DNA of 64,000 nucleotides from Otis tarda (lineage: Eukaryota > Chordata > Aves > Otidiformes > Otididae), in the NCBI GenBank assembly GCA_026413225.1, contig CM048553.1, positions 97,686,190-97,750,189 on the forward strand, in the 5' to 3' direction. Shown here piece by piece: positions 1-13,319 of the stretch. A program made the translations under genes and the position numbers. How positions within the stretch are numbered: position 1 is the first letter of the stretch; every line of letters starts with the position of its first letter. The notes under the pieces were generated by a model. That model was not told where the DNA came from. It saw only the letters and a program-made list of their open reading frames with translations, and did not search any database.

Positions 1-774
1 TGCAGACAAGAGGCTTATGCTAAACTTTGGGTAGCCAAAAAAGCAAATGCACAAAAACCAGCTGAAACTTATAGACCACATACGACAAAATTCTTTATGG
101 TCAGCAGCCACAAAACATGTAACACTTAACAGAGTCAAGGGGAGTTTCACGGACAAGTCACAGGGAAGCAGTAGTTTTAGCTCAGAAGCGTCATATAGCT
201 TAGTCTGGGATGGGGCAATATTCCTTTGCATAATCCTATAATCCTGTGCCATGCCCTTGCCATGAGAGATGTGTTGCACCTGTTTGCACGTTACATGTCA
301 GCCACAGTTTGGCCCTTTGCAGTGGGACATTTCTTACTAGCTAGAGTTTTGTATCTACTTCATAGGTACAACTAATCTAGCTTGGACCACATGGCTTACC
401 TATTCCGGGAAGGAACAAATGCAATACCTTCTGCATTTCTACTAATTTTGCTATCTGAGATTGTGGTAAAGTTGGTGAGTTTCATCCTGACCTCTTGAAA
501 CCTGTTTTCTCAGTAGGAATCATTCTCTATGAAAGTCAAATTTTCTTCAGAGTCCAAATATGTTGACTTTTAGAGTTACGGTGTAAGACTCATTTCTTTA
601 GTCAGGGAGCAGCAAGGACCCAGAGACCAGAGCTCACTCTTGTGTCACCAGGGACTCAGTGGACAACTGTCAGAGACTATTCAGTACGCTGTTCATTCTG
701 CTGAGAGCGTGAAGCCTGCCTCTTTGGAAGCTGCAGAATGAATATCCTCTTCAGTACATTCTTTCACATTATTC
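1..774 (+). other. GABBR2 intron, no feature seen
   Basis: Non-coding, moderately AT-rich sequence. Open frames are below 65 codons and show no recognisable domain. Assigned to the intron by its position upstream of the exon at 53.4 kb. Confidence 0.7.
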
Positions 775-900
775 CTTTCAATCCTTGAATGAAATACCAT
801 CTGGTCCTGATGACTTACAGTAATTAGATCTCTAATTGCTCTGTAACTTCCTCCTTAGAGGGTTCAGTCTCTGTGAAAGGCATATTCTGATTTGCCATTA
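775..900 (-). pseudogene. Possible ancient LINE RT relic
   Basis: The minus strand encodes EEVTEQLEI and, after a frameshift, KSSGPDGISFK. This matches the run-in to the RT fingers of CR1-type LINEs (EEV...L..L...KS.GPDG...). The flanks give no further clear blocks, so this is a short fossil identified by one motif pair. Confidence 0.45.
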
Positions 901-3396
901 AAATTGCCTTCAGTATAGCAATTCCGCTATCAGGACTCTCCTCTTTCTACATCTTGCTGTATCCAGACAGTGTAGAAGGCTAAGGGCTCTCATAAGGTAG
1001 GATTTATCTGGCCTCCAGGAATCCTGCTTTGGTTAAACAGAGATTTTGTTCTTGGAAAATATGTTACAGATCAGACAAGTAAAGAAAGGAGAAGGACTGG
1101 GAATTCATTAGCATTGAAAAATCTGATAATTATTATCAGTTCTGTTGCTTACATCTCTCTGGACCCAGGATTGACATTATCATTGTCAATTACCTTGACA
1201 TTATATCTTTACTATGCAATGTTTTCCTTTGTTTAATGTCTCTGTCCCTGTTCCTTAATGCTTTATTCCAACATTGTTCAAAGTCACACTTACTTCCTCT
1301 ACATTTTTAACGAATCTTTTTGAAATACTGAATATGATGAAAAAAGTTGTACACAAATTTTTCCGTTCTTGGTTCCATAGGAGCAACCCTGCCATCCTGA
1401 GTAGTTTTAGGAAGTTTTCAGTTCAATATCGTCAACCTAGTCACCATAAATCCTTGCATCACAATGTGATTATAATCATTATCCCACATGGCTTCACTTG
1501 CAAGATTCCACCTGAGGCTACTTCAGAGCTGGCTGCCAGTCCGAAGCAGCATATGGGCATTTATAGTATCACTTCTCTAGTGCTGTCTTCACATAGAGAC
1601 GGTTAATATACACAGTCTCAGTGTCTTATTTCTCTCCCTTCAAATGTATGGTCTTAACAGATGCCTCAGCACTTGCAAACAGAAGGCATAATCGTCCACT
1701 CTTCCTGAAAAATGTATTGAAACTCAGATAATCCAGTTGGTCTGCAACGATTTTGTTCTCCTAAAAAAGAATTCACACTTCACATCCTGACAGACTACAC
1801 TGTGCTTGTTACATTGGCCATATTCACTGTGTAAGGGAGCAATTTTCAACCTTATACATTCAGCGTGAAATAACTTGCACAGCACAGCAGTTACCAGGTG
1901 TAAACAACCACCCACCGGACTGTTTTAAACAGTCAACAATCCCCAGGCTGCCAGGTAATGTGAAAGGCCAATCCAGCCAGTACAAGAAGGAGAATGAGTA
2001 ATGAGTTGAAAACATAACATTTTGTGCCATAAGAGGCCACACTCCAGGCCCTTTCTGAGATGCCCTTTAGCATCATTTTAAAAAAAAAAACATTTGTTAC
2101 AAGAATCCAAACCTATTTGCTGTTAAGAAATTACAGTGATTCAAAATGTTTTGTCTATGTGGACCGTATTATCTATTTTTCTTTCTCTCTACACCATCAC
2201 CTCGCCATGCTTCTAGGGTGACTGAAAGTGGTAGATGGCATACAAGTTTCTGATATCTCTGAGACAAGACATTTGAAGTCCTTAGATGTATGCACCAGCC
2301 AAAGAGTATAAGGGATATGAGAGTATCCCTATGTATGAGGGATAAATAGGGACAAATATTTCGGAAAACTGCGGTTATAGTCAGTTCAGTGAACATACAA
2401 ATACATCAGCTGCTTTGGTTGGTGGGAGGACAGGTTATATATAAATAACCTGGATTATTTAATTTCTTCATGAAGTCCTCTCCCTCTTCTAGAGTCTATG
2501 TGTGTGCAAATCTGAATGTTATGTTTGCAATTGTTGGTGTCTCTCCTGTTAAGCTATACCACTGCTACAAAGACATTTATATTGTTGACATTATTATAAT
2601 TAGTATAATGCGTTAGCTATTGTATTAGTTAGAAAATCCTCCCCTAACTAGCTGAATGTGTTTCTGTGATTTGTGAGGCTTTTCTTTATTCTGCATTTAG
2701 GTTTAAAATACTTAGCAAAATTATTCTCAAATCTAAAAGCATTGTGAACTTTATGGCGAATTAATACATATTAATAGAGGAAATTTGTTTTTCCAATGCA
2801 GTGTTTGTCCACTATTCATTCTCCTTTTTGTAAAGTATTAATCATCCATGCAGGAAATTCAAACAGTACTCATGTGATAGGCGATAAATAAGAAAACACA
2901 ATTTCATTGTTGTTTTGATAAGTGACTGGCTATTTGTTTTCAGGCTATTTTTTGTGTTGCTAGCATTTGTATGGATTTGTTCAGCAAATGTTGGAATGGA
3001 ATATTTTACATTAAACTGCTTAACACTATGACAGATTAAAACCTATGAAATGTATAAATAATTCATATTTCATAAAGAGAAGAATACATACTGGCAGAAA
3101 TCTAAGGGTTATGGAGCCTTTCTTTTAAGCTACAGAGACAAAACAGATGATTTGTCTTGAGGCAAGAATAATTGAAATGTCATCCAAGATCCATGCACCT
3201 TGACCTCTTTTTGCTGAGTAACACACCAGTTGCATGGCAGGTGCATTTGAAATACTAAATTTTGATGGAACTGGGAAGTACAACTAGAGCTAGATGTATA
3301 TGTCAGCAGAAATGAGAAATGTGGTTGGTCTACTAGGAACAAAAAACTATTCTATGCACTTCAGATGGAGCACCCAATCAGACTCTCTATCTCTGG
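901..3396 (+). other. GABBR2 intron, no feature seen
   Basis: AT-rich non-coding sequence with a short A run near 2081. The longest open frame is 110 codons (1274-1606) and has no recognisable domain or splice context. Confidence 0.7.
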
Positions 3397-3540
3397 AATG
3401 GTGATAGAGTTACAATCAGTTTCTCTGATAGGATGATGAATTCTGACAGATTTTTGTAAGCAAATGACATGAACTCACTGGGCTGGGATTTGAGGAGAAT
3501 AGTGGATTTAATACAGAAGTAATTGACAGCATGAGAGATT
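3397..3540 (+). repeat. Unnamed diverged repeat, copy A
   Basis: AATGGTGATA, then AATCAGTTTCTCTGATAGGAT and, about 50 nt on, ACTCACTGGGCTGGG line up with copy B at 7001-7145 at roughly two-thirds identity with few gaps. Translations are also alike in one frame at the start (GDRVTIS here, GDKVTVS in B). Family unknown. Confidence 0.5.
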
Positions 3541-6500
3541 GAAAGGGTCAAAGCGGGGGAAATGCAGAAAGTGCTGTCTTAGAAAAGTAATTTTTTATTC
3601 AATATAACTAAACCAGTCTACATGAGCCTTCCACAGAATCAGACAAGATAAAATATTCAGATCGGCTATTTTAATCTGGTCTCTGTCTATTCTGTATAAA
3701 TCTGTTTCTAATCTGTGTTCCCTTACCCAATATAAATAATATAGGAGTAAGATTATATAGCTGAGATGAAAATACAAGGCCATAATTCCTTCAGGGTCTC
3801 AAATCCAGCCTAAAAATTGAATGCCTGAATTCTGAGGCCACTTTCTAAAACTGTGGCATGTCCTCCATCCTACTGATATCTCCTGTGGAGAAATGGAGGG
3901 AAGTTGTCACTTACTGTGTAGGGAAAAGCATTTTCAGAACTTTTGAGGTAAAAAGGAATTTTTTCAGAAACTTCACAATGCTTTGTTCTGATGCTGTCAT
4001 CATGCAGCTAGAGACAGGGATTTAACCACACTGTTAATAAAAAGAACAACATGGACCATGATGTACAGACAATTAGGCAGAGCAGCTCTGCAGAAGTGAA
4101 TACAGTGGAGATTCTAGACTGAGACACACATTACCAGCTAACATGATGATATTTTGGTGCACGCTAGCAGTATTGGCCTCTACTGCATCACCTGAAGTCA
4201 GTTATCATAGAAAACCAGACTAAAAAGGGTTGGTTTTTTTTCTGAGAGATATCTCCCAAAAGGCCCACCACTCGGTGCTCCAGCAGTACTTATCTGCAGA
4301 TGTTTATTGATGTAGACATAACCAAAGATCTTTCCAGGCATTACTTAGTCTTATTTGAATAGGTACAAGCAGTGGCAATGGCCTTTCTATCCTGTGATGG
4401 AATAAAGTAACAGGAAACCAAAGCTGAGACTCCATCTCTCCCCACCAGCAATCTCTGGGGCCAGAAAGATTGGTTTCTCTCTGATATCTGCACCAGACAG
4501 TGCTAAGCTGTTCTGTTTTATGCTTTCTGGGTCCAAATATCTTGGATTCATAAACATCAGCCTAACCAGCTTCACAGACTGAGTTATATTCAGGTTGAGT
4601 AAATTTTGTTTTAAGACTCGAGGGTCTGTGAAGAGAAGTTTGGGCCTACAGAGTAATATTACTCATTGCCTTCTTTTGTTCTTAGTTTTGCAATGCTGAG
4701 CTGATATGCAGTATGAAGGAAAAAAGCTAGGTCAACAGACAAATTAAAAACTGAAATTAGAGGGAAAAAATTCAAGCACCTTATCTGGAACTTGAGCAGA
4801 ATTATGTAATTAAATCCAAAAGTGCTGAAGCCTACTGTGCTGCTGTCACCTAAACCAGTAACTCTCAATTTGTTGCTTTAAAATCCTGCAGAATGGGAAC
4901 ACACAAATGATGAGTTGCCTCTGTCTTGGAAAAATGGAGTAAACTCTTACCTTGTTTTACCCCAGTAGTTGGAAGAGAAGCATCACTCCTGTTATTAAGC
5001 TTGAGCAGCTTAATCCAGACATCATTAGGTTTAACTCACTCTGACAAACTTAGGCTTCAAAAAAAAAACCACCTCTGTGACGGTTGCTGCTTTCTTGTAA
5101 AACATAACCTTTTATATAGCACAAGATGATGGTAAGCTTGTTCACACAAGAACTGGAACACCAGGTTCCATTCCCTCCTCAGCATTTAAGCTCCTAGTTC
5201 ATTGATCAGTGCCCTAATCACAGGCATTGACTCTTCTTTGTAGGAATGTTTGTCTGTCTCCTGCAAAATTATGTCACTTTGCATTACTGGGTTGGAGACA
5301 CAAACTGTCTTTGTAGATCATTGATCCCTAATCTCAAGGTTACTTTTTTTTGCATTTTATTTAATGAACCAAGAAGTGGTCTCCTTCTCCCTGGTCATTT
5401 TCCTAAGATACCAAATTTTATGTGGAAATGGAAGACCACTTCTTTCATTAGCTTTGTTTCTAAGCTCAGAGATATGTTTGATGAGGGGATTTTGTGCTTC
5501 AGGAAAAAAAAAAAGAGGAATCTGGATGTGCCTAAGAAGCAAGATTTAATGATCCTGCTATCCTGTTGCCTAACTATAGGCAGCTTTCCAATCAAGATAC
5601 GAATTGTTCTGGTTCCCATTTGAGGATATCTCTCTGTATCCACATATCTAATCTGGCCACCAAACCTGTGAAGGCAGATGCCTGAAAGATAGCCATCCCT
5701 GTTCTTACTTTTGGGATCATCATTTATTGGATCCAACCTTGAGAGTGCATTGCTGCACACTGCAGCAAATTAACCTTACGAAAAGTAATTTGAAAAATTC
5801 TTTCTTATCTAATAAATTGCAACCTTAAAAAAGAGAAAGTCTAGCCTAGAGAGTTAAATTTATCATGACATTAATCTGACTATGTTTTTACTCTGCTTAA
5901 AGTTTAATTTGATTCTTTCTCTCTAATAAATCTCATTTTAATTAAGACAGCCTAAAATGAATTATAGGGACTGTTACCGAATGCTCATTGTTGAATATTT
6001 CAGAGATAAACGAAGCTGACTCCTGCCCTCGAGTGAAGCAGAAACAGCATGAGGGCATAAACATTGATGGACATAATATTGCAAATTGTAACATGAACTA
6101 GAACTGTGAGGGTCCTACCAGTAGATCTTGGCTAGGAGAACCTGTATGGACAGTGAAAAGGCTTGTAATTTCTATAGGGAGTATATAAAACACGTTGTCA
6201 TTCCTGCTTAGGTTTGGGTTTTTTTTTTTGCCATGGCCATCCATGCAAGTACCACATGCCAGATGCACATAGCATAGCTGGAATAGTATGTACAGATTCA
6301 TGTACAGGTTTGACAGTATTGCATTACAGCTGAGCCAGTGAATATCAACATTTATCTATAACAATCTGGCCATCCCAGTCAAGCACTTTTCCTCTCCTTA
6401 GAAGACTACTATCAGTGATGCCAAACTATACAAACAGCACTCAGTTCTTCTTTCTAATTTGCATTGGCTTGAAATTGAGTTGTTCAGATATACTTGAAGG

Positions 6501-7000
6501 CAGAATTGAGTCCATAAAGGCCCCATTCCTGCAAAGTGTGACGTGCATGCAAATAACTCAGCTTACAAAGATTCCCATTGACAGCATTAGCTTTATGGCC
6601 AGATGTACGGTTTTGCAAAATCAATACCTTTGACAAGAGGAAAGTTTTTTGAACATGAGACGCATGGCTTGTCGCAGCTATGCAGTAAAATTTCCCGTAT
6701 TTGATTTTCAGAAATTATGAAAAAGGAGTATTTCTTCTTCACAGAGTACGACTAGATATATAGTTCTCCTGGTTTCCTAGAAGGTATTGACAGATATAAA
6801 CCAAGAAATTTCTTTGAAGGTACCTGCTTTCATACTCTAAAAATGTATTCTTATTTATAAGTCTTTTCAGTATAAAATGATCAGGAGTCCTTAAAAAGTT
6901 TATTAGGCTCTATGAATGTATCAATAAGAACAAAAGATTTCTGTTCCAGTATTATGCAGCTGGTGCTGTATATTGTAGTATAATTAAAATCACTTACTGA
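3541..7000 (+). other. GABBR2 intron, apart from a weak SINE head
   Basis: Non-coding except for the possible SINE head at 5148-5235. Overlapping open frames of up to 125 codons at 5246-5760 on both strands look like chance. They overlap each other and show no domain. Confidence 0.65.
5148..5235 (-). mobile_element. Possible tRNA-derived SINE head
   Basis: On the minus strand GCCTGTGATTAGGGCACTG and, about 40 nt later, GGAACCTGGTGTTCCAG recall the start and B-box region of MIR or AmnSINE-like heads ('GTGGTTAGAGCACTGG...ACCTGGGTTC'). The match is short, and no core domain was recognised downstream. Confidence 0.35.
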
Positions 7001-7145
7001 AATGGTGATAAGGTCACAGTTAGTATCCCTGTTAGGATAGTAAACTGTATTAACTTTTTTCCAAAAGGGATGGACTCACAGGACTGGGGTTTTAGATGAA
7101 GAGTGCACAGAATGTATAAATCAGTTGGAAATGGTAGAATAATCA
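7001..7145 (+). repeat. Unnamed diverged repeat, copy B
   Basis: Counterpart of copy A: AATGGTGATA, GTTAGTATCCCTGTTAGGAT, then ACTCACAGGACTGGGG. It is in the same orientation, 3.6 kb away. The similarity fades after about 145 nt. It is either an old dispersed repeat or an old tandem segmental copy. Confidence 0.5.
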
Positions 7146-10100
7146 GTAGAACTGTAAAATATAGAAGCAGCAGCTACTGATTATGTTATAAGTTGATGCC
7201 ATCCAGTGGTTCGGTAGAGCACTGAGGGATGAGTTTTGAGTGCTATCTGGTACAAGACACCATTCGCAAATCAGGCTACAGCGTTGCTCCTTTTTGATAT
7301 CATCATGCTAATTGAACTTGATTGTGTTTAGTGATTATCAGCTTACTTATGTTCTAACCTACAGTTACGTAATACTCTTCATATATGCTTTGGCCTATAT
7401 ACATATACATTGGCATATCTTCTCTTCCCTATGTCGTGTGCCTGTGTGTACATTTTCCACAGGAAAGGGCACTCCTCAAAAGAGCACAGTTATTAACAGA
7501 AAAAGCAGCTATTTTTTGCTGAGGTAAATCAGGTTAAAATGTGCTCCAGAAGTCAGATGCCTGTAAAGGGGAGATATACTAAATTAGCTGCATGCAATCC
7601 TGAATGCTGTTAAAAGTAACCTACCTACAACATCATAACAATATAGCAGTTTATTTATGTGGCCTCTATTTAGAAAATAAGGAAATATCAAAAGACTTGG
7701 TGTAACGTGCGTTTCAGATTGATGCATTGCATTGCCAAACTGCAGAAAAATTGCCTGTAGATGTTAATTTTACAGAGTTCAGTAAGCAGAACTGATATTC
7801 TGATTAATTTCAAATTAACAAATCAGTGCGAAATTTAAAAAAAAAATTAATTCAAGCTCTGACAAGATATCTGCTTGCTGGTTTTTTGTTATGTATGTTA
7901 ATATTATTGTCTTTTAAAAACTTGAGTTCTTCTGTTTTACACCAGCAGGATTGTTGATTTTAAAAAGGAATACAATCTTCATTATAGCAAAATACTCCTC
8001 AAGAAAAATGCTGGTGGCATGAAAATCTATTGTTAATCATCAAATGAGCAAAGAACCACAGTACAAATAGCAAGGTATTTAGGTCAAAGTCAGAATACTG
8101 GCTTATGTGCGGATTCACAATGAACCTCATACCTGCAAGCAAGCGGGAAAGAAGAATACAAGCCATCATCTGAGCTCCCGTATTTGAAGAGTTCTTATGA
8201 GGCAGGAGCATTCATGCTATCTCAGTTACTTTGTAAAGCCTCCACTGGCAATATGTGGACCCTTATGCTCCTAATTCAGGCATCTCAGTTGCCTTAATTA
8301 AGTGGAAATTCTTCATGACCAGGGTGCAGTCTGAAGAGCAGCACTGTAAGCCTGAGGATTTCAGAGGATTCTTCAGAATCCTTCAGAAACACTGAAGTGA
8401 CACTGACATTACTGTCACTGCCTTATGTGCCCCAGCCCTCGCTTCTTCATCTGGAAGGACTGGAACAGGAGACCCTGCCTAGGGACAGTACTGAAATGTG
8501 GTAATGTTTTCATCTACAAATATTCCACTCTCTCTTTCATCAACTTCACTGCCCAGGCCTCCTACTCTTCTTCCACTCCCTCCACCCCCCATCTTCCTCC
8601 TCACCATGGGACGTTCAAAGTGTCTTCCTTCCTGAAGGTTCATTTAGCAAGTCTTTTTAAAGCACAGGGGGAAGTGGCAAAGGCATGTAGCATCCCACAG
8701 GGCTGCAGGGGACTCTGTTCCAAGCAGAACAGGACCCTTGTTGCTGTCAAAGTTAGTGGGAAACTTTAAAAAAGGAAATCAGTAACAAGAAATATGGTGT
8801 AAAGGTCAGAAAGAAGTAGGAAGGATCAGTACTAGTTATCTCAAAAGGCAACGTGTTCTTTTAAAACTTCTCTAATTCCATCTGTCTGCATTGTTGATAT
8901 CCTCTTGGCATTTTGGAGACAGGAGAATGATAAGCTGGAGGAGAGGAGAGCATTTCTTCTAACACTGATTGAGTGTGTATTTTTCCAAAGTGTATTTGGA
9001 TTTACAGAAGTGGTCTATTCATGCTATTATGGTCTGTGAAACACAGCAGTTGTTCTGGCTTACATGTTATGCAAAGAAACATGAATTTGGGGAACCTGAC
9101 TCAATCTTTGCAGACATTCACCTTAAAGAAAGCATGGAGAAAATGTGTGTCTTCTGTTCATAAGTATGGCTACATGATATAACAGTTTATTTAGGGGATT
9201 GAAGGAGGTATTGAGACTTGTTTCTTCTTTTGAGAATGGAGGTCAGTGCTAAACAGCTCCAAGAGAAAGAGCTTAATGCTGCTTTTCTATGCAAAAACAA
9301 CTTCATGAGTGCTCCATATTGGAATTCCTGCAGTTCCCTGTGGAGTGACCAGTGATAGCATCAGCACACGGTAAACACATTTTGAAGTATGTTAGGGGAA
9401 TTGCTAAATTATATTGTCCTCTGTGGAAATTGCATGATCTTCAAAATTGCAAATTTCAGAGGGAAGGGGTGTGCAGTGATGAAGGAGAAAAAAAAGTATT
9501 TTCTGTATGCTCCTTTTTTTCTTCTGTAAATAGCAGAAGCAGAAAGCGAAAGGAAAGGGCTGAGAAAATACAAAGTGACTGACAAATGGAGTTATCCCGC
9601 TTCAGTTTTGACAGGACCACAAAGGGTGTTGAAAACAAGCCAGTTTCCTGGCAGTCTGTTTCATAGGAATTCCTGTCCACTCACAACGATGATTAAAACA
9701 GCAATTAAAAGTTTAAATTCAAGTTACCAAAAAAGCCTTTTGAATACTTAATTGTTGCAACTTTTCTGTCCCCTTGAGTGCCAAGCACCACACAGTTAAT
9801 GTCATGCGAGCCTCCCCCATCTTATGAAGTCCATGGTGTTTCAAATACAGACCTGAGGTTTTTGTGCATCTGTTAACAGTGAAGTGCCTTCTCTCATTTA
9901 GCAATTATTACTTTTTTTCCCCTAATCTCAGCCACAGGCAGTTAAATTTTGCTTTGATCAACTGTCTTGTCTTTGTATCACTTGCCTGAGATCTGAAGAG
10001 AGAGAAACATGACTGAGGAAATGCTTGTGAACTGGCATTAATGTGATTTAACTCATTTGAATAAGTTTTCGATTAAATTTGGCACTTTTTTATCTGTAAG

Positions 10101-10897
10101 TTTGGATAGTTTACATAGATGTTGGGATGGGAAAGCATGAACACATGGAGTTGCTGCAATAGTTATAGGTGCCCACATACATCTGTACTCTAACTATATA
10201 AGTTGTAATACTTAATTCTGTGCTCCGTTGTAAACTTACATCAATTATTTCCCTTTGATCTTACCTTCCTCAGAAATACAAGAAGAAGAGTATTGGCTGT
10301 TACTGCATGCTAAAAGTTAACAAATGGCATGGGTGAGGAGAGTAAAACTGAAGATGTCTCAGGGCAAAATCCTAGCTGTCTGTCACATCTTTTGCAGACT
10401 CTGCTTCTCTTTCTGCTCTCGGAGGCTGCAGTACAGAATAATGATTTCAGTAGTGGATTTTGCTGTTATTATTTAGATCCTTGTCAGATTATTTAGGGCT
10501 TTTTGGACTTAAATTGTCTTTTCACTTCCACCCAGGGTCTCACTGGAGGCCAGTACAGTGGTGCTGAGGGTAGTAGTGTAATTGGCTTAACACCTGCTTG
10601 TGCTTCTATATAACCAGGTTTCAAATTCTCAGGCATCACGGGCAAGCTCTTTCTGAAAAGTGTGACCTTATTTTGGCAAGTCCTGTGGTGGAGAGGAAGC
10701 AGCAGGGGGGAAGTGGACTGCTCTCTGCAACAGAGTGCAGGAGCAAGCCAAAAGAAGGCTGTGTGTTACACAAAGGAGTTTCTCCTGTTTAAAGTAAGTT
10801 GCTGATACGAATTGGGATGATGGTATCTCTGACTTGGTTAACTCTGTAGCACCTGAGTGCTAATTTCATCCAAGTATTGGATAATATGCTCCACTAG
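7146..10897 (+). other. GABBR2 intron, no feature seen
   Basis: AT-rich non-coding sequence. A 114-codon frame at 8425-8769 is low-complexity (Ser/Thr/Pro-rich in its middle) and has no homolog that I recognise. Confidence 0.7.
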
Positions 10898-11049
10898 TCC
10901 AGCAGCTTCATCCCTGGAAATATCCTAGGCCAGGTTGGATGAGGCTCTGAGCAACCTGATCTGGTTGGAGATGTCCCTGCTCCTTGCATGAGGGTTAGAC
11001 TGGATGACCTTTAAAGACCCCTTCCAACTTAGACTATTCTATGATTCTA
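10898..11049 (+). mobile_element. CR1 LINE 3' end, solo fragment
   Basis: The fragment starts within the ORF2 C-terminus (CATCCCTGGAAAT, then GGTTGGATGAGGCTC). It passes through TGTCCCTGCTCCTTG and GACTGGATGACC and ends in ATTCTATG-type octamers near 11040. The layout is the same as the 3' end at 31.0-31.2 kb, with more changes. No coding capacity remains. Confidence 0.88.
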
Positions 11050-13319
11050 AGACTGTGTACCACAGGAAACTCCTTGCCTTTCTTACTCCGTCTGGGGCAG
11101 TCCTGGGAGTCACACAGTAAGGGAACACCATTCCAAATAACTGTTAAGACCAGACGGTTCACAGTATAATGATCTAACCTGTCATTCAAAGCATCCATGT
11201 GTTTTACAGGAACCTTTAAGTGTTTTGTTAAGGTTTTTGTAAGAATAACACTTGTAAGCAATATTGTCTCGAGCCTGAAGCACTTTCTAGTTTATTTCTC
11301 GGAATCCTTTGCGGCACTGCACTGTACTATGAGATAATTAAAACTGTTGTCCCTCAGAAGCTACAGATTTCTCGCTCTGTGTGTATTTAGTCAGGCTGAA
11401 CATGAAGAAAACTTTTTTGTTTGGCGGTAAAAGCAGATCTATAATTGGGATTGCTGTAGATAGATCCCACTGGATTTCTTTAGTCCTGTCAGACTGCACT
11501 GTCCAAACAGTGAGATGGTTTGAATTCCTGAATACCTGTGATGTGCAGAGACAATTGGTAAAGGAAGGATAAAACATGCAATCAGTGGGTTTGTTTTGCT
11601 GATTGTTGTTAGGAGTTTGCAGACAAGCCCATAGCAAACTACTGGGTTTTTTTTGCTAACTCTGTGTAAGGATCATAAAGGAAGATCTTCCTGAGGATGA
11701 ATTCGAAGGAGGGTAAGAAAAGGGATTTGTGGCATAATTCAGAACAGGAATTCAGAAATGTCTCTGTAGAATCCTCATTACTTTTTCTTTCAGAGTAAAG
11801 AAACAGACTTGGAGGAGACACAATTGCAGTAGTAAAATAAACAAAAGGCAAAACCCAAATACAAAAGCAGGGACAGAGGTACACGAGCTGTTGTTAGAAT
11901 TTATAAATTAGTTAAAAAATGTATAATATTTGCAATTACATTATAAATAATTGACTTTGAACTTGGACCTTCAAGAATGCTTTGACTACAACAGAAATTA
12001 TCATAATTCTGTAAAGTATTGCCAATGATATAATATAAATTATAGAACAGTCACCTTGCCTTCAATAGCTAAAAAATTACGAAAACAATTTGTTAAATAA
12101 TCAGTTATAAGCACATAGATAATAAAATAACAAAGTTATATGGAACAACCAACATCAGTTCATCAAGAACAAATAAATTCAAATCAATTTGTTTTCCTTT
12201 TTGCTTTTGACATGCTACCAGCTACATTCTCATAAGCAACTTGGGGAGATGTTCTGGATTAAATTGCCATCTGGTGGGTGCACCCACTTGTTGCAGAAAT
12301 GTACTAAAAAATAGTTATGGCAGTTCACTGTCAAATTGGGAAGATGTTTTATATAACATGCTTTACAGACTTTTTGTGTGTTTTGTTCAGGTTCCATTCA
12401 TGAGCAGAAAATGCTCATCAGAAAGTTGAAAGGTTTTCGGGTGTTTTTGCGTTGTTTATTTTTTCCCACTGATAAGAAGGGAATATTTTGGAGGGCAAGA
12501 TTAAAATTCAGAAGTCATACAAGTTTGAAGAAGTGGTCTGAAATAAATAAAATAAAGTTCAGTAAACATGAAAGAAGTGCTATAGTTACTAAGGAAGAAT
12601 AAAATGCTTAAACAGAAAATTTGTAATAAGTGTGATAATACTGTGCAAAGGGGCAGGAGTGGATCACAATCTAAATATTAAACTACAGCTTAATACTGCT
12701 GCTGCAGCTGCTGAAAAAAAAAAAAGGAGAAGATGAATTGCAATGTTTGTATGGGAGATAGGAGGTATTTTATTTTATGCATTACATTTTAACTAGAGCA
12801 TTATGTCGGATACTTGGATTTCAGGAAAAGGTAAACAAATTGCTAAGAGTCCAGAGGAAAGTCAGAAAAGGTATGACAGGTTAAGAAAATGGCTTGTGAG
12901 GAGGTTTGAAAATTTGCTAATTTGTTGTGCTTTCTTTGTTCTAAACTAAAGAAATATGAGAAAGCTAGTTATAGAAAGAACAGTGAAATATTATTATAAT
13001 GATAAGAAGTCAGAATTTCCTCCTATCCACTGAGGATAGGACAGAGGTAGTTAGCTGAATTTACCCAAGAGAGAGTTAAGTTAGATGCTAAGAAAAAGTA
13101 AGTGTAGGGACAGATTGTGCTGGAACATGCTAACTGTGCAGTCTCCTTCACTGGAGATTTCTGAGGACACGTTGGATGAATGTGTAATCAAGAGTGAGAC
13201 GAGTATACTTCATCCTGTCTCAGAGGTTTCTTTCAGCCTAGCTTTCTGTGATTTCTACTTAGTAATGCAAATGTCTGAAATTAGTACTTAGGTGGATTCT
13301 AGAAAATAACTCTTAGATG
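11050..13319 (+). other. GABBR2 intron, no feature seen
   Basis: Very AT-rich around 11900-12150. Overlapping frames of up to 99 codons on both strands at 11338-11637 show no domain. Confidence 0.7.
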
